64,000 bases of DNA from Microtetraspora niveoalba (GTDB lineage Bacteria > Actinomycetota > Actinomycetes > Streptosporangiales > Streptosporangiaceae): the NCBI RefSeq assembly GCF_001570405.1, contig NZ_BBYM01000007.1, positions 62,001 to 126,000 on the forward strand. The letters run 5' to 3'. A program made the translations under genes and the position numbers. Below the pieces are notes generated by a model, which saw nothing but the letters and a program-made list of their open reading frames with translations, was not told the origin of the DNA and searched no databases. Position 1 is the first letter of the stretch; every line of letters starts with the position of its first letter. Shown here piece by piece: positions 24,265 through 33,370 of this stretch.

Positions 24265-25065
24265 ATGACGCGGTCGCCGGAGTTCCCGCCCGAGATCCTC
24301 GACTACTACCTGCGGGGGAGGGAGGACGGGCGGCTGCGCTCCGGCCGGGGACGGCTGGAGTTCTGGCGCACGCAGGACGTGCTGCGCCGCGTGCTGCCGC
24401 CCGCCCCGGCCCGCGTCCTGGACGTGGGCGGGGGCAGCGGCGTGCACGCCGAGTGGCTGGCCGCGGACGGACACCGGGTCGAGGTGGTCGATCCGGTGCC
24501 GATGCACGTCGAAATGGCGGCCCGGCTGCCCGGCGTCGTCGCCCGGATGGGGGACGCGCGGACGTTGGAGGACGCCGACGGCTCGGCGGACGCCGTCCTG
24601 CTGCTCGGACCGCTGTACCACCTGACCGACCGTGCCGACCGGGTGCGCGCCCTCGCCGAGGCCCGCCGGGTCGTACGGCCGGGCGGCGTGGTCGCGGCGG
24701 CGACCATCAGCAGGTGGGCCGCGGTCCACGACATGATCAGGTCGGGCCGCTACGCCGAGGAGAGCGTGCGCGCCGTCGTGGACGACTCCGCGCGCCACGG
24801 GCTGCTCCGGGGGAACGAGCGGATCGGCTTCACGACGGCCTACTTCCACGACCCGGACGAGATCCTCGGCGAGTTCGCCGACGCGGGCCTGCCGGAGGCC
24901 CGGCGGTACGCTCTCGAGAACGTCTTCGGCCTGTACGCCGACATCGACGAGTGGCTGGACGACCCGGAACGCCGCGGCATGATCCTCGACGTGGCCCGGC
25001 GCTCCGAGGGCGAACCCACCCTGCTCGGCGTCGCCGGCCACATGCTCACCGTCGCCCGGGCGTGA
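24265..25065 (+). CDS. SAM-dependent methyltransferase (class I)
   Basis: 266 residues. Rossmann SAM site RVLDVGGGSGVHAEWLAADG, VEVVDPVPMHVEMA, the acidic GDARTLEDADGSADAVLLLG loop and YHLTDRADRVRALAEARRVV typical of the UbiE/Methyltransf_11 group. The acceptor is unknown. ATG at 24265; the frame is open for 55 codons upstream but those are Arg-rich and uncoded-looking. Its 3' end overlaps the convergent aryl-AMP ligase gene by 20 bp. Confidence 0.85.
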   Translation: MTRSPEFPPEILDYYLRGREDGRLRSGRGRLEFWRTQDVLRRVLPPAPARVLDVGGGSGVHAEWLAADGHRVEVVDPVPMHVEMAARLPGVVARMGDARTLEDADGSADAVLLLGPLYHLTDRADRVRALAEARRVVRPGGVVAAATISRWAAVHDMIRSGRYAEESVRAVVDDSARHGLLRGNERIGFTTAYFHDPDEILGEFADAGLPEARRYALENVFGLYADIDEWLDDPERRGMILDVARRSEGEPTLLGVAGHMLTVARA

Positions 25066-26779
25066 CTCCCTGTCCCACCGCCGGCCTCGCCTCCGCGGCG
25101 ATCCGCCCGGCGATGTCCGCCCGCAGCGCCTTCTTGTCGATCTTCCCGACCTTGGTCAGGACCAGGTCCTCGACGAGCACGAGGCGCTCGGGGAGTTTGA
25201 AGCGGGCCACGCCCACCTGTTCCATCACCGCGCGGGCCTGTTCCAGCGTGACCGTCTCGCCGGGCCTCGGCACCACGTAGAGGCACACCCGCTCGCCGAG
25301 GGCGGGGTCCGGCATGGCCACCGCGGCGACCTGGCTGACGGAGGGGAGCCGGTAGACGAGGTTCTCCACCTCCTCGGCGGAGATCTTCTCCCCGCCCCGG
25401 TTGATCATGTCCTTGTCGCGGCCCTCGACCACCAGGTTGCCCTCCGGCGTACGGCGGCAGATGTCGCCGGAGCGGTACCAGCCGTCGGCGGTGAAGGCGC
25501 GGGCGTTCTGCTCGGCGGCCCGGTAGTAGCCGCGCGGAGTGTACGGGCCCCGGGTGAGCAGCAGGCCGGGTTCCCCTTCGGGCAGGTCCTGATCCAGTTC
25601 GTCCACGACGCGCACTTCGTCGTCCGGGGAGATCGGCCTGCCCTGGGTGGTGCACACGACATCCTCCGGATCGTCGAGGCGGGTGACGTTCAGCAGCCCC
25701 TCGGCCATCCCGAAGACCTGCTGGAGCGCGGCCCCGAGCACCGGCCGCACCCGGTACGCCAGCTCGTCGGACAGCCGGGCGCCGCCGACCTGGAGGACGC
25801 GCAGCGTCGCGAGCCGTCCCGCGCCGTGTTCGGCGGCGTGCTCCAGCCACCGCCCGGCGACGGCGGGGACGACGGCGGTGTGCGTGACGCCCTCGGCCTC
25901 CACGGTGGCGAAAGCGCGGCCGGGCTCCGGGGAGGGCAGGGTGACCACCCGGCCGCCGGCCAGCAGCGTGCCCAGGATCCCCGGGCAGGCCAGCGGGAAG
26001 TTGTGCCCGGCGGGCAGGCTCACCAGGTAGACGGTGTCGGGCCCGACCGCGGCGAGCTCGGCGCTGGCCCGCGCGTTGTAGGCGTAGTCGTCGTGGGTGC
26101 GCGCGATGAGCTTGGGCAGCCCGGTCGTGCCGCCGGAGAGCAGGAAGACCGCCACGTCACCGGCCGCGGGGGCGGCGGCGTCGAGCCGGGCCCGGTCGGC
26201 CTCCGCTTCGGTGGCGGGGCCGCACAGTGCGCGCAGGTCCACGCTGCCGGGCGCGACGTCGTCCCCGGCGACCAGGACGTGCCAGTCCGCGCCGGTGGCC
26301 GCGCGTACCTCGGCGGCGATGTCGTGGCCGAGCCGCTGGTGGTCGAAGTCGCGCATCCGGTCGGGCACGGCGATGGCGACCGCCTCGGCGTGGACGGCCA
26401 GGTGGGTCAGCTCGGCCCTGCGGTGCGCGGGCAGCGCCATGACCGGCACGATCCCGGCGCGCAGGCAGGCCAGGGTGAGCACGACGAACTCCCAGGAGTT
26501 CCCCAGTTGCACGACGATCCGGTCGCCCCTGGCGACGCCGAGGCGGAGCAGCCGTACGGCGGCGGCGTCGGCGCGTTCGGCGAGTTCCGCGTGGGTGAGC
26601 CGGAGCCCGGCCCCGCCGTGGGCCACCGGATCGACGAGGGCGGGGGCGTCCGGGGTGCGGTCGGCCACCGCGCGGAGCAGGGTGCCGATCGGGACCCCGG
26701 CCCAGTGGCCCGCCGCGACGTAGCGCTCGGCGTACGGCGCGGGCCAGGGCACGGTGTGCTCATTGATCGGGGTGGGCAT
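25046..26779 (-). CDS. Aryl-AMP ligase (salicylate/2,3-dihydroxybenzoate type)
   Basis: 577 residues of the acyl-adenylate superfamily, closest in appearance to DhbE/EntE and salicylate-AMP ligases. P-loop LSGGTTGLPKLIARTH, the aryl-ligase segment PAGHNFPLACPGILGTLLAG, TTQGRPISPDDEVRVVDE, GDICRRTPEGNLVVEGRDKD, INRGGEKISAEEVE and the catalytic Lys in TKVGKIDKKAL. Siderophore genes are absent beside it, and the next two genes are a CoA ligase and an aryl-CoA hydroxylase, so it probably activates an aromatic acid for catabolism, as the salicylate route of Streptomyces does. It overlaps the upstream synthetase by 20 bp. Confidence 0.88.
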   Translation of the reverse strand: MPTPINEHTVPWPAPYAERYVAAGHWAGVPIGTLLRAVADRTPDAPALVDPVAHGGAGLRLTHAELAERADAAAVRLLRLGVARGDRIVVQLGNSWEFVVLTLACLRAGIVPVMALPAHRRAELTHLAVHAEAVAIAVPDRMRDFDHQRLGHDIAAEVRAATGADWHVLVAGDDVAPGSVDLRALCGPATEAEADRARLDAAAPAAGDVAVFLLSGGTTGLPKLIARTHDDYAYNARASAELAAVGPDTVYLVSLPAGHNFPLACPGILGTLLAGGRVVTLPSPEPGRAFATVEAEGVTHTAVVPAVAGRWLEHAAEHGAGRLATLRVLQVGGARLSDELAYRVRPVLGAALQQVFGMAEGLLNVTRLDDPEDVVCTTQGRPISPDDEVRVVDELDQDLPEGEPGLLLTRGPYTPRGYYRAAEQNARAFTADGWYRSGDICRRTPEGNLVVEGRDKDMINRGGEKISAEEVENLVYRLPSVSQVAAVAMPDPALGERVCLYVVPRPGETVTLEQARAVMEQVGVARFKLPERLVLVEDLVLTKVGKIDKKALRADIAGRIAAEARPAVGQGVTPGRR

Positions 26780-28823
26780 CGTCGGCCTTCCTGGTGAGGA
26801 TGACGGCGTCGAGCGCGACCAGACCTTCGTGGCCGAGCCGCAGGGGGTTGATCTCGATCTCGTCGAGGATCGGGTTGGCGGCGAGCAGGTCGCCGAGCGC
26901 GGCGACGATCCGGCCCAGTTCCGCGACGTCGAGGACCGGGCCGCCGCGCCAGCCGGTGAGGAGGGCGTGCCCGGCGAGTTCCGCGGGCATCGCGGCGGCC
27001 TCCTCCGGGGTCAGCGGGGCGAGCCCGACGGCGACGTCGGCCAGCGCCTCCGCGACGGTGCCGCCCAGCCCGACCAGGACGACGGGCCCGAAGACCGGGT
27101 CGCGGCGGGCGCCGACGACCAGGTCGATCCCGGCGGGCGCCATCGACTCGACCAGGTAGCGGCGGGCCCCGGCCGCGTCGAGCCGGTCGAGCGCCGCGTC
27201 GAGGTCGTCGCCGGTCACGACGCCGAGGTGGACGCCGCCGATCTCGGTCTTGTGCAGGACGGCGGCGTCGAGCAGTTTGACCGCCACCGGCCCGCCCAGT
27301 TCGGCGAGCGCGGCGTGGGCGGCGGCCCGGTCGGCGCAGGCGCGGCGTGGCATGGTCGCCACGCCGAGGCGGCCGAGCAGGTCCTTGGCCTCGTGCTCGT
27401 CGTACGTGCCGGTGACGTCACCGGGCACCCCGGCGGGCGCAGGCGGTGCGGAAGGCATGTGGGCAGCCGCTCTGGCGCGGGCGTCGGCCAGCAGCGCGGC
27501 GGTGGCGGCGGCCACGCCCCGGGGGTCGGCGGCCACGGCGATCCCGCCGTCCCGCAGCGCCGCCCGGTCGCGGGCGACCTCCTCTCCCGTACCGCCGAGG
27601 CCGAGCACCATGGGGACCCCGGAGGTACGGCCCTGCCGGGCGGCGGCGACGACGTCCGCGGCGTCCGGTTCGTGCAGGACGTAACCGGCGATCACATCGA
27701 CGCCCGGGTCGGCGCCGACGGAGGCGAGCACGGCGCCCAGTTCGGGGCCGGGGCGGCCGGTGTCCACCGGGTTGAGCTGGTAGGTCAGCGGCGGCAGCAG
27801 CCCGGACAGGGTCCGCCGGGTGCCGGGGGTCAGCTCCGGCACCCGCGCCCCGCGGCCGCGCAGATCGTCCAGGAGCAGCAGCCCGGGGCCCGCCTGGGCG
27901 GTGACCAGGCCGACGCCCGGCTCGGCGCACGGCGGCATCCGGGTCACCGACAGCGCGCCGACCGCGTCGACCAGCTCACGCTCGTCGCCGACGAGTACGG
28001 CTCCCGCCCGGGCGAGCGCCGCCCTGGTGGTCCGCCAGGAGGTGGCCAGCGCCCCGGTGTGCGAGGCGGCGAACGCGCCGACGTTGTGGCGGCCGACGAC
28101 GAGCGCGACGACCGGGCGGCGCGCGGAGAGCCGGCGCACGCTCTCGACCAGCCGGGGGCCGTCCGCCACCGACTCGACGTGCAGCGCCACCGCGGCCGTG
28201 CCCGGGTCCTCGGCCAGGTGGTCCAGCACGTCGGGGGCGGTCACGTCCGCGCCGTTGCCGAGCCCGACCGCGAGCCTGACGCCGTACCCGGCCTCGGTCA
28301 GCGCGAACGCCAGGGCGTGGTTGACGCCGCCGCTCGCCGCGACGACGGCCACGGAGCCGGGCCGTACCCGGGCGACGCCGGGGACGAAGCTGGCGGTCAC
28401 CCCGGCGGCCGGGGCCAGGAAACCGCTGGTGTTCGGGCCGAGCAGCCGGATGCCGGTGTCGCGGACGACCTCGCGCAGCGCGTGCTGGTGGGCCACGCCC
28501 GGCCCGCCCGCCTCGGCGAACCCGCCGCCGCAGACGACGGCGGCCCGCACACCGGCGGCGGCGGCCTCGGCGAGCACGCCGGGGCAGGCCGCGGCCGGGA
28601 CGCAGATCACCGCGAGGTCCACCGGCCCGGCCTGCGCCGCCGCGCGGATCGACCGGTGCATCGTGTCGTCGCGGGCGTTGACGAGCGCCAGGTGGCCGCC
28701 CGCCTCGGCGAACGCCGACAACGACCGCGCCATGACCGCGCCGAGCTTGGCCGGGTCGCGGGACGCGCCGACGACGGCGACGCCGCGCGGCGCGAACATC
28801 GGGGTCAGGCTCCGCGCCGTCAT
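26760..28823 (-). CDS. Acyl-CoA synthetase, ADP/NDP-forming type
   Basis: 687 residues, single-chain alpha-beta fusion. The CoA-binding domain (FAPRGVAVVGASRDPAKLG, LLGPNTSGFLAP) covers about 1-140, a flavodoxin-like succinyl-CoA ligase part with the phospho-His-bearing ASHTGALATSW follows, and a C-terminal ATP-grasp domain begins near 460 (TYDEHEAKDLLGRLGV, VAVKLLDAAVLHKTEIGGV, ending NPILDEIEINPLRL). It would transfer CoA to an acid or acyl-AMP. Its ATG overlaps the stop of the upstream hydroxylase (ATGA), so the genes are translationally coupled. Confidence 0.9.
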   Translation of the reverse strand: MTARSLTPMFAPRGVAVVGASRDPAKLGAVMARSLSAFAEAGGHLALVNARDDTMHRSIRAAAQAGPVDLAVICVPAAACPGVLAEAAAAGVRAAVVCGGGFAEAGGPGVAHQHALREVVRDTGIRLLGPNTSGFLAPAAGVTASFVPGVARVRPGSVAVVAASGGVNHALAFALTEAGYGVRLAVGLGNGADVTAPDVLDHLAEDPGTAAVALHVESVADGPRLVESVRRLSARRPVVALVVGRHNVGAFAASHTGALATSWRTTRAALARAGAVLVGDERELVDAVGALSVTRMPPCAEPGVGLVTAQAGPGLLLLDDLRGRGARVPELTPGTRRTLSGLLPPLTYQLNPVDTGRPGPELGAVLASVGADPGVDVIAGYVLHEPDAADVVAAARQGRTSGVPMVLGLGGTGEEVARDRAALRDGGIAVAADPRGVAAATAALLADARARAAAHMPSAPPAPAGVPGDVTGTYDEHEAKDLLGRLGVATMPRRACADRAAAHAALAELGGPVAVKLLDAAVLHKTEIGGVHLGVVTGDDLDAALDRLDAAGARRYLVESMAPAGIDLVVGARRDPVFGPVVLVGLGGTVAEALADVAVGLAPLTPEEAAAMPAELAGHALLTGWRGGPVLDVAELGRIVAALGDLLAANPILDEIEINPLRLGHEGLVALDAVILTRKADDAHPDQ

Positions 28824-30409
28824 CGGGGCACCCCCACCAGGTCGGCGCGGCCGGACAGCACCGTGGTCAGCGCCCGGTCGAGGTCGTGGTCCGGCTCGAC
28901 CGTCAGGGCGGGCAGCCGCTCCCGTAGCCTGGCCCGCTCGCAGAGCAGGGCGCGTGTCAGCGGGGTGCCCCCGTGTACGGCGACCAGCACGGGGGCGTCC
29001 TGCCCGTCCTGCCCTGCCAGCCCGGCCTGCCCGGCGAGCCGGTCGAACGACGCGGGCAGGCCCGCCTCGGTGTCCGGCGCGGCCAGCAGCGCCCCCCACG
29101 CCCCGGGCGCCGGCCGCGCGGACAGGGGCAGGTCGCCGGTGCCGCGTACCGCGGCGGGCAGGCCGTCCGGGCCGGTGACGATGTCCACGAGGCGGCCGGG
29201 CGCGGACCAGCGGGGCGTGCGGAACGGGGTGTCGAGCGGCTGGGCGCCGTGCTCCTCGCGCCACCTGCGGTGCGCGCCGGCGACGTAGTCCGGCGCGCGG
29301 CGGGCCAGCCGGGCGTCGGTGATGCTGCGGGTCAGGAAGTGGTAGGCGAACTGCCACGGCTCGAACGCGTCGTGGTAGCCGCCGAAGTTCTCCCACCAGG
29401 CCAGGCTGGGCCGCGCGGAGTCCTGGATGCGCCGTACCGGAGGCTGGGCGGCCCGTTCGTAGGCGGCGAGGGCGGCGGGCAGGTCATCGGGGTGCGCGGC
29501 CAGCGCCCCGGCGAGGGCGACGGCGTCCTCCATCGCCATCTTGGTGCCGGACCCCACCGAGAAGTGCGCGGTGTGCGCGGCGTCGCCGAGCAGGGCGACC
29601 GGGACCGGGCTCAGGGTGTGCCACCGGCGGGTACGGCGGGTGCGGAAGTTCGCCCACCGGGAGTTGTTCGTCAGCAGTCGCCCGCCGTCGATCTGGTCGG
29701 AGAAGAGCCGCTCCAGGTACTTCTTGGACCGCATGTCGCTCGACCCGGGCGGCTGGGACACGTCGAACGCGTCGAGCCCGGCCCGCCGCCACGACGCCTC
29801 GTCGGTCTCGACGATGAACGTCGAGACCGTGTCGGAGATCGGGTAGCCGTGCACCGCGAAGACGCCGTCCGGGCCGCTCTCGTGGATGAACGTGAGCCCG
29901 TCGAAGAGGTGGTCGGTGCCGAACCAGATGAACTTGGCGCCGGCCGTCTCCACCTCCACGCCCAGGCCGGTGCCGAGGGCGTCGCGGATCCTGGATCCGG
30001 TGCCGTCCGCGGCCACGACGAGGTCGTAGCCGGTCAGGTCGTCCAGGGTCACCTCGGTGGAGAACCGCAGCGTGGCTCCCATGTCGCGGGCGCGATCCTG
30101 GAGCAGCAGGAGCAGGGTGCGCCGGGAGACGGCGGCCATGCCGTTGCCGCCGCAGCGGATCCGCTCGCCCTTCAGCCGTACCTCGATCTCGTCCCAGTGC
30201 CGCCCGTGCTCGACCAGCGCCCGGCGCAGCACCGGGTCGGCCTGGTGGATCGCCTCCAGGGTGCGGTCGGAGAAGACGACGCCGAAGCCGAAGGTGTCGT
30301 CGGCGCGGTTGCGCTCGAACACGGTGACCTCGGCCGTGGGGTCCGCCTGCCTGATCAGCGCGGCCAGGAAGAGCCCGCCCGGCCCGCCGCCCGCCACTGC
30401 GACACGCAT
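28820..30409 (-). CDS. Flavoprotein aryl-CoA hydroxylase (salicylyl/anthraniloyl-CoA type)
   Basis: 529 residues. Group A flavin monooxygenase: GGGPGGLFLAALIRQADP, GFGVVFSDRTLEAIHQADP, VVAADGTGSRIRDALG and LLGDAAHTAHFSVGSGTKMA. These blocks are characteristic of salicylyl-CoA 5-hydroxylase and of the N-terminal half of anthraniloyl-CoA monooxygenase/reductase. The OYE-like reductase half of the latter is missing; a roughly 130-residue tail ending LTTVLSGRADLVGVP follows. Expected reaction: para-hydroxylation of an ortho-substituted benzoyl-CoA, for example to gentisyl-CoA. Coupled to the synthetase by a 4-bp overlap. Confidence 0.85.
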   Translation of the reverse strand: MRVAVAGGGPGGLFLAALIRQADPTAEVTVFERNRADDTFGFGVVFSDRTLEAIHQADPVLRRALVEHGRHWDEIEVRLKGERIRCGGNGMAAVSRRTLLLLLQDRARDMGATLRFSTEVTLDDLTGYDLVVAADGTGSRIRDALGTGLGVEVETAGAKFIWFGTDHLFDGLTFIHESGPDGVFAVHGYPISDTVSTFIVETDEASWRRAGLDAFDVSQPPGSSDMRSKKYLERLFSDQIDGGRLLTNNSRWANFRTRRTRRWHTLSPVPVALLGDAAHTAHFSVGSGTKMAMEDAVALAGALAAHPDDLPAALAAYERAAQPPVRRIQDSARPSLAWWENFGGYHDAFEPWQFAYHFLTRSITDARLARRAPDYVAGAHRRWREEHGAQPLDTPFRTPRWSAPGRLVDIVTGPDGLPAAVRGTGDLPLSARPAPGAWGALLAAPDTEAGLPASFDRLAGQAGLAGQDGQDAPVLVAVHGGTPLTRALLCERARLRERLPALTVEPDHDLDRALTTVLSGRADLVGVPR

Positions 30410-30414
30410 CGCGA

Positions 30415-30507
30415 TCAGCCCTTCCCGGCCATGACGTCGCGGGTCTCGTCCGCACGGACCCCCGCGGTTTCGGTGGTGGTGGTGGTGCGGATCGTCGCGA
30501 GTTTCAC
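30415..30507 (-). pseudogene. 30-codon relic resembling the start of a fumarylacetoacetate hydrolase gene
   Basis: GTG-started reading frame with AGG a few bases upstream. It opens MKLATIRT, the typical N-terminus of FAH-family (fumarylpyruvate/fumarylacetoacetate hydrolase) proteins, then runs into a Thr run and stops after 30 codons. The stop lies five bases before the aryl-CoA hydroxylase start. An FAH enzyme would be expected in a gentisate route, so a deletion that kept only the 5' end and its ribosome site is a reasonable reading. It may instead be a functionless leader peptide. Confidence 0.45.
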
Positions 30508-30613
30508 TGCTGACAACCTCTCTGGATGTACGGACGTGAGGTCTCCGGCGGAAGACGCCAGGAGGTACGGCACGCCCGGGCCACGCCCACGCGGACGCGG
30601 CCCGGCGTTCCGG

Positions 30614-32386
30614 TCAGACGGCGGAGTCCGCGCGGCCGAGGATCTTCGCGACGGCCGTGCCCAACGCGGCCTCCGGGTCCGACGGCAGGGAGGCGGCCCG
30701 CCAGCCCACCATGTGGTCGGGGCGGACCAGCAGGACGCCGTCCTCGCCGACCTCGGAAGCGGCCCGGTAGTCGCCGTAGCTGTCCTCGTAGTCGCAGCCC
30801 CGGCCGATGCTGTGCACCCGGATCGGCAGGCCGAAGCGCGCCGCGACCGCTTCGGCGGCCGCGCGCCAGGCCGCGCCGCCGATCCCGGTCAGCAGGGTGA
30901 ACTCGCCCCTGCCGCACAGGTCGAAGGTGGACACCCGCCGCTGGTCGCGGGTCACCCACACATGCGGCAGGTGCCGTCCCGGGCGGGTGGTCCGGAAGTA
31001 GTAGACCTCCTCGTCACGCGGCGCGGGCACCTCGGGCGTGCCGTCCGGGACGACGGCCGCGGACGTGTAGTGCTGATTGGTCTCGACGCCGTGCGTGTTG
31101 AAGCACATGAGCGTGGCGTGCAGCGCGTCGTCGAACGTGCGGCGGCGCCGACCCGCCTCCGCGGTCGGCTCGGACAGCCGGTCGATCGCCTCACGCATCG
31201 TGTTCTCGTCCGGCGCGGTCGGCAGTTCGAGCGCGGCGAAGATCGGCGGCATGAGGTGCGCGCTGCGGGTGGCCCGCTGCACGATCTGCTTGGCGACGGG
31301 CGCCCGCTCGTCGCGGTAGGTCTCGAGCAGCGAGGGCGCGGCCTGGCCACGAAGGACCAGCGCGAGCTTCCAGCACAGGTTGTAGCTGTCCTGCATGGAG
31401 GTGTTGGAGCCGAGGCCGTTCATGGGCGAGTGCCGGTGCACGGCGTCACCCACGCAGATGACCCGGCCCCGCATGTTGTCCGTCGCGTACACGTCGTTGA
31501 CGGCCCAGGTGGAGATCGACAGCACCTTCACCGGGACGGTGTCGTCGCCGATGAGCTGGTGCGCGATCCGGATGCCGTCCTCCTCGGTGAACGTGGGCGT
31601 GCCCTGCGACTCGTCGTAGCCCCACACGCCGACCCACCGGGTCCACGGGCGGACGACGCGCAGGACGCCGATGCCGTTGCCGTCATGGCCGACCCCGGGC
31701 TGTACCAGCCAGTACATGTCGCCCGGCCGGTGTTCCACGAACCGGGTGAGGTCCGCCTCGAACACCACGTTGATCGAGCCGCCGGTGCCCATCTCACCGA
31801 CCATCGGCAGGCCGAGCCTCTCGGCGACGACGGACCTGCCGCCGTCGGCGCCGATCAGGTACTTGCTGCGGATGCCGTATTCCTGGCCGGTCAGCCGGTC
31901 GCGGACCAGGGCGGTCACGCCGTCCTCGTCCTGGGTGAACGTCACCAGTTCGGTGTTGAACCGTACGGAGGAGCCACGCGTGGACGCGGCGTCCACCAGG
32001 ATCGGCTCCAGGATGTGCTGCGGCAGGTCGCACACCGAGCAGGGGCTGGCGAGGTCGTGCTCGGCCTTGAAGTGCGGGTGGGTGTACCAGGTGCGCAGCC
32101 GGCCCAGCTCGTTGCCGGCCAGGCTGGTCGCGTAGACGTGCTCGCCCATCAGGTGTTGCGGCGTCGCCTGCCTGATCACCTGGTCCTCGACGCCGAGGTC
32201 GCGCAGCACCTCGACGCCACGCTGGTTGGTGATGTGCGCGCGGGGCGTGTTCGAGACCCCGGCGTACTTGTTGATCATCACGTTCGGGATGCCGTACGTC
32301 GCGAGCAGCGCCGCGGCGGTGGCGCCGGCGGGCCCGGCGCCGACGATGAGGACTTCGGTCTCCAGGACGGGGGTGAGGTTGTCCAT
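30614..32386 (-). CDS. FAD-dependent phenol hydroxylase (TfdB/MhpA-like)
   Basis: 590 residues, matching 2,4-dichlorophenol 6-monooxygenase/phenol hydroxylase length. FAD site VLIVGAGPAGATAAALLA, NTPRAHITNQRGVEVLRDLG (TfdB-family signature), YLIGADGGRSVVAERLG, VICVGDAVHRHSPMNGLGSN, and a thioredoxin-like C-terminal domain (RVSTFDLCGRGEFTLLTGIG, VLLVRPDHMVGWRA). It would ortho-hydroxylate a phenol to a catechol using NAD(P)H, feeding the extradiol dioxygenase encoded 91 bp upstream in the same operon. Confidence 0.9.
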   Translation of the reverse strand: MDNLTPVLETEVLIVGAGPAGATAAALLATYGIPNVMINKYAGVSNTPRAHITNQRGVEVLRDLGVEDQVIRQATPQHLMGEHVYATSLAGNELGRLRTWYTHPHFKAEHDLASPCSVCDLPQHILEPILVDAASTRGSSVRFNTELVTFTQDEDGVTALVRDRLTGQEYGIRSKYLIGADGGRSVVAERLGLPMVGEMGTGGSINVVFEADLTRFVEHRPGDMYWLVQPGVGHDGNGIGVLRVVRPWTRWVGVWGYDESQGTPTFTEEDGIRIAHQLIGDDTVPVKVLSISTWAVNDVYATDNMRGRVICVGDAVHRHSPMNGLGSNTSMQDSYNLCWKLALVLRGQAAPSLLETYRDERAPVAKQIVQRATRSAHLMPPIFAALELPTAPDENTMREAIDRLSEPTAEAGRRRRTFDDALHATLMCFNTHGVETNQHYTSAAVVPDGTPEVPAPRDEEVYYFRTTRPGRHLPHVWVTRDQRRVSTFDLCGRGEFTLLTGIGGAAWRAAAEAVAARFGLPIRVHSIGRGCDYEDSYGDYRAASEVGEDGVLLVRPDHMVGWRAASLPSDPEAALGTAVAKILGRADSAV

Positions 32387-32477
32387 CTGCCAGTGACTCC
32401 TAGATGTGGGGTGTCGCGACGGCCCGGCCTGCGGCGGGCCCCGGGGGCCGGTCCGTTGCCGGGAGGGCGCCGCAAGG

Positions 32478-33338
32478 TCAGTGCCGGTGGCCCCAGATGT
32501 CGGGCCCGGGGATCTCGGTGACCTGCCAGGTGGCGTCGTCGATCAGCACGCCGCCGCAGCCGAACTCGGTGTGCACCCCGACGGGGGACTCGGCGTAGAA
32601 GGAGAACATCTTGTCGTTGGTGTGCTGGCCGAGCGTCATGGTGACCGGCACGTCGCGGTCCAGCACCAGGTCGTACGTGCGGCCGACCTGCTCCATGTCG
32701 GGGACCTCGAGCATGAAGTGGTGGAGGAAGGGGTGCTCGATGCCGAAGAACGGGCCGTCCACGAAGGCGATGCTGTGGTGCCGCGGATTGGTGTGCAGGA
32801 ACGTGGCCCGGAACGGCGCCCGCATCGTGTCACTGATCTTGAAGCCGAGCACGTCGGTGTAGAACGCCTCCTGCGCGGCGACGTCCGGGCTGGCCAGGAC
32901 GACGTGCCCGAGGCCGAGGTCGCCGGTGATGAACCGTTCGATGTCGCGGGCGGAGGTGAACTCGCCCTCGCCGCTCGCCTGGCCGTGGTACAGCTCCACC
33001 CGGTTGCCCGCCGGGTCGAGGAAGTGCGCCATGCCCTCGACGCGGCGGACCTCCAGTTCGCGCTGCGTGGCCGACTGCGCCCGGACGCCGTGGTCGCTCA
33101 GCTCGTCCATCGCGGCGCGCAGCGCGTCGGCGTCGGCGAGTTCCCACCCGTAGTAGGCGCCGCCGTCGCGGTCGGCCGTCTCGACGGTGACGCGGTGGTG
33201 CCGGTCGTCGATGCGGAAGTGGGTGGCGCCGTCCTCTCCCGCGACCCGCTGCATGCCGAGGATGTCCGTGGCGTAGGTGGCGAACGCCTCCGGCTCCCGG
33301 GAGTGGAGGCCGAGGTAGCCGAGCTGCTTGATGTCCAT
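32478..33338 (-). CDS. Type I extradiol ring-cleavage dioxygenase
   Basis: 286 residues, two vicinal-oxygen-chelate domains as in BphC/HsaC-type enzymes. The first domain (GYLGLHSREPEAFATYATDI) is structural; the second binds Fe(II) with His in LGHVVLASPD, His in FLHHFMLEVPD and Glu in GVHTEFGCGG, all present. Active-site residues HHSIAFVD and the late Tyr (FSFYAESPVG) are also kept. It opens a catechol next to the hydroxyls. ATG at 33338 has GGAG four bases upstream. It lies between the phenol hydroxylase and the C-C hydrolase. Confidence 0.92.
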   Translation of the reverse strand: MDIKQLGYLGLHSREPEAFATYATDILGMQRVAGEDGATHFRIDDRHHRVTVETADRDGGAYYGWELADADALRAAMDELSDHGVRAQSATQRELEVRRVEGMAHFLDPAGNRVELYHGQASGEGEFTSARDIERFITGDLGLGHVVLASPDVAAQEAFYTDVLGFKISDTMRAPFRATFLHTNPRHHSIAFVDGPFFGIEHPFLHHFMLEVPDMEQVGRTYDLVLDRDVPVTMTLGQHTNDKMFSFYAESPVGVHTEFGCGGVLIDDATWQVTEIPGPDIWGHRH

Positions 33339-33370
33339 GTGTCTCCTACCTGACTGGTGGTGGCCGGCCG

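Noticed and set aside
25046-26779. Aryl-AMP ligase as part of a catecholate siderophore cluster
   Set aside because: No isochorismate synthase, DHB dehydrogenase or NRPS nearby; the cotranscribed genes are catabolic, and the iron-regulated importer is 31 kb away.
28973-32521. 1182-codon rightward frame across the aromatic operon
   Set aside because: Antisense shadow of the flavoprotein genes; composition of low-complexity Val/Gly/Arg and no domain.
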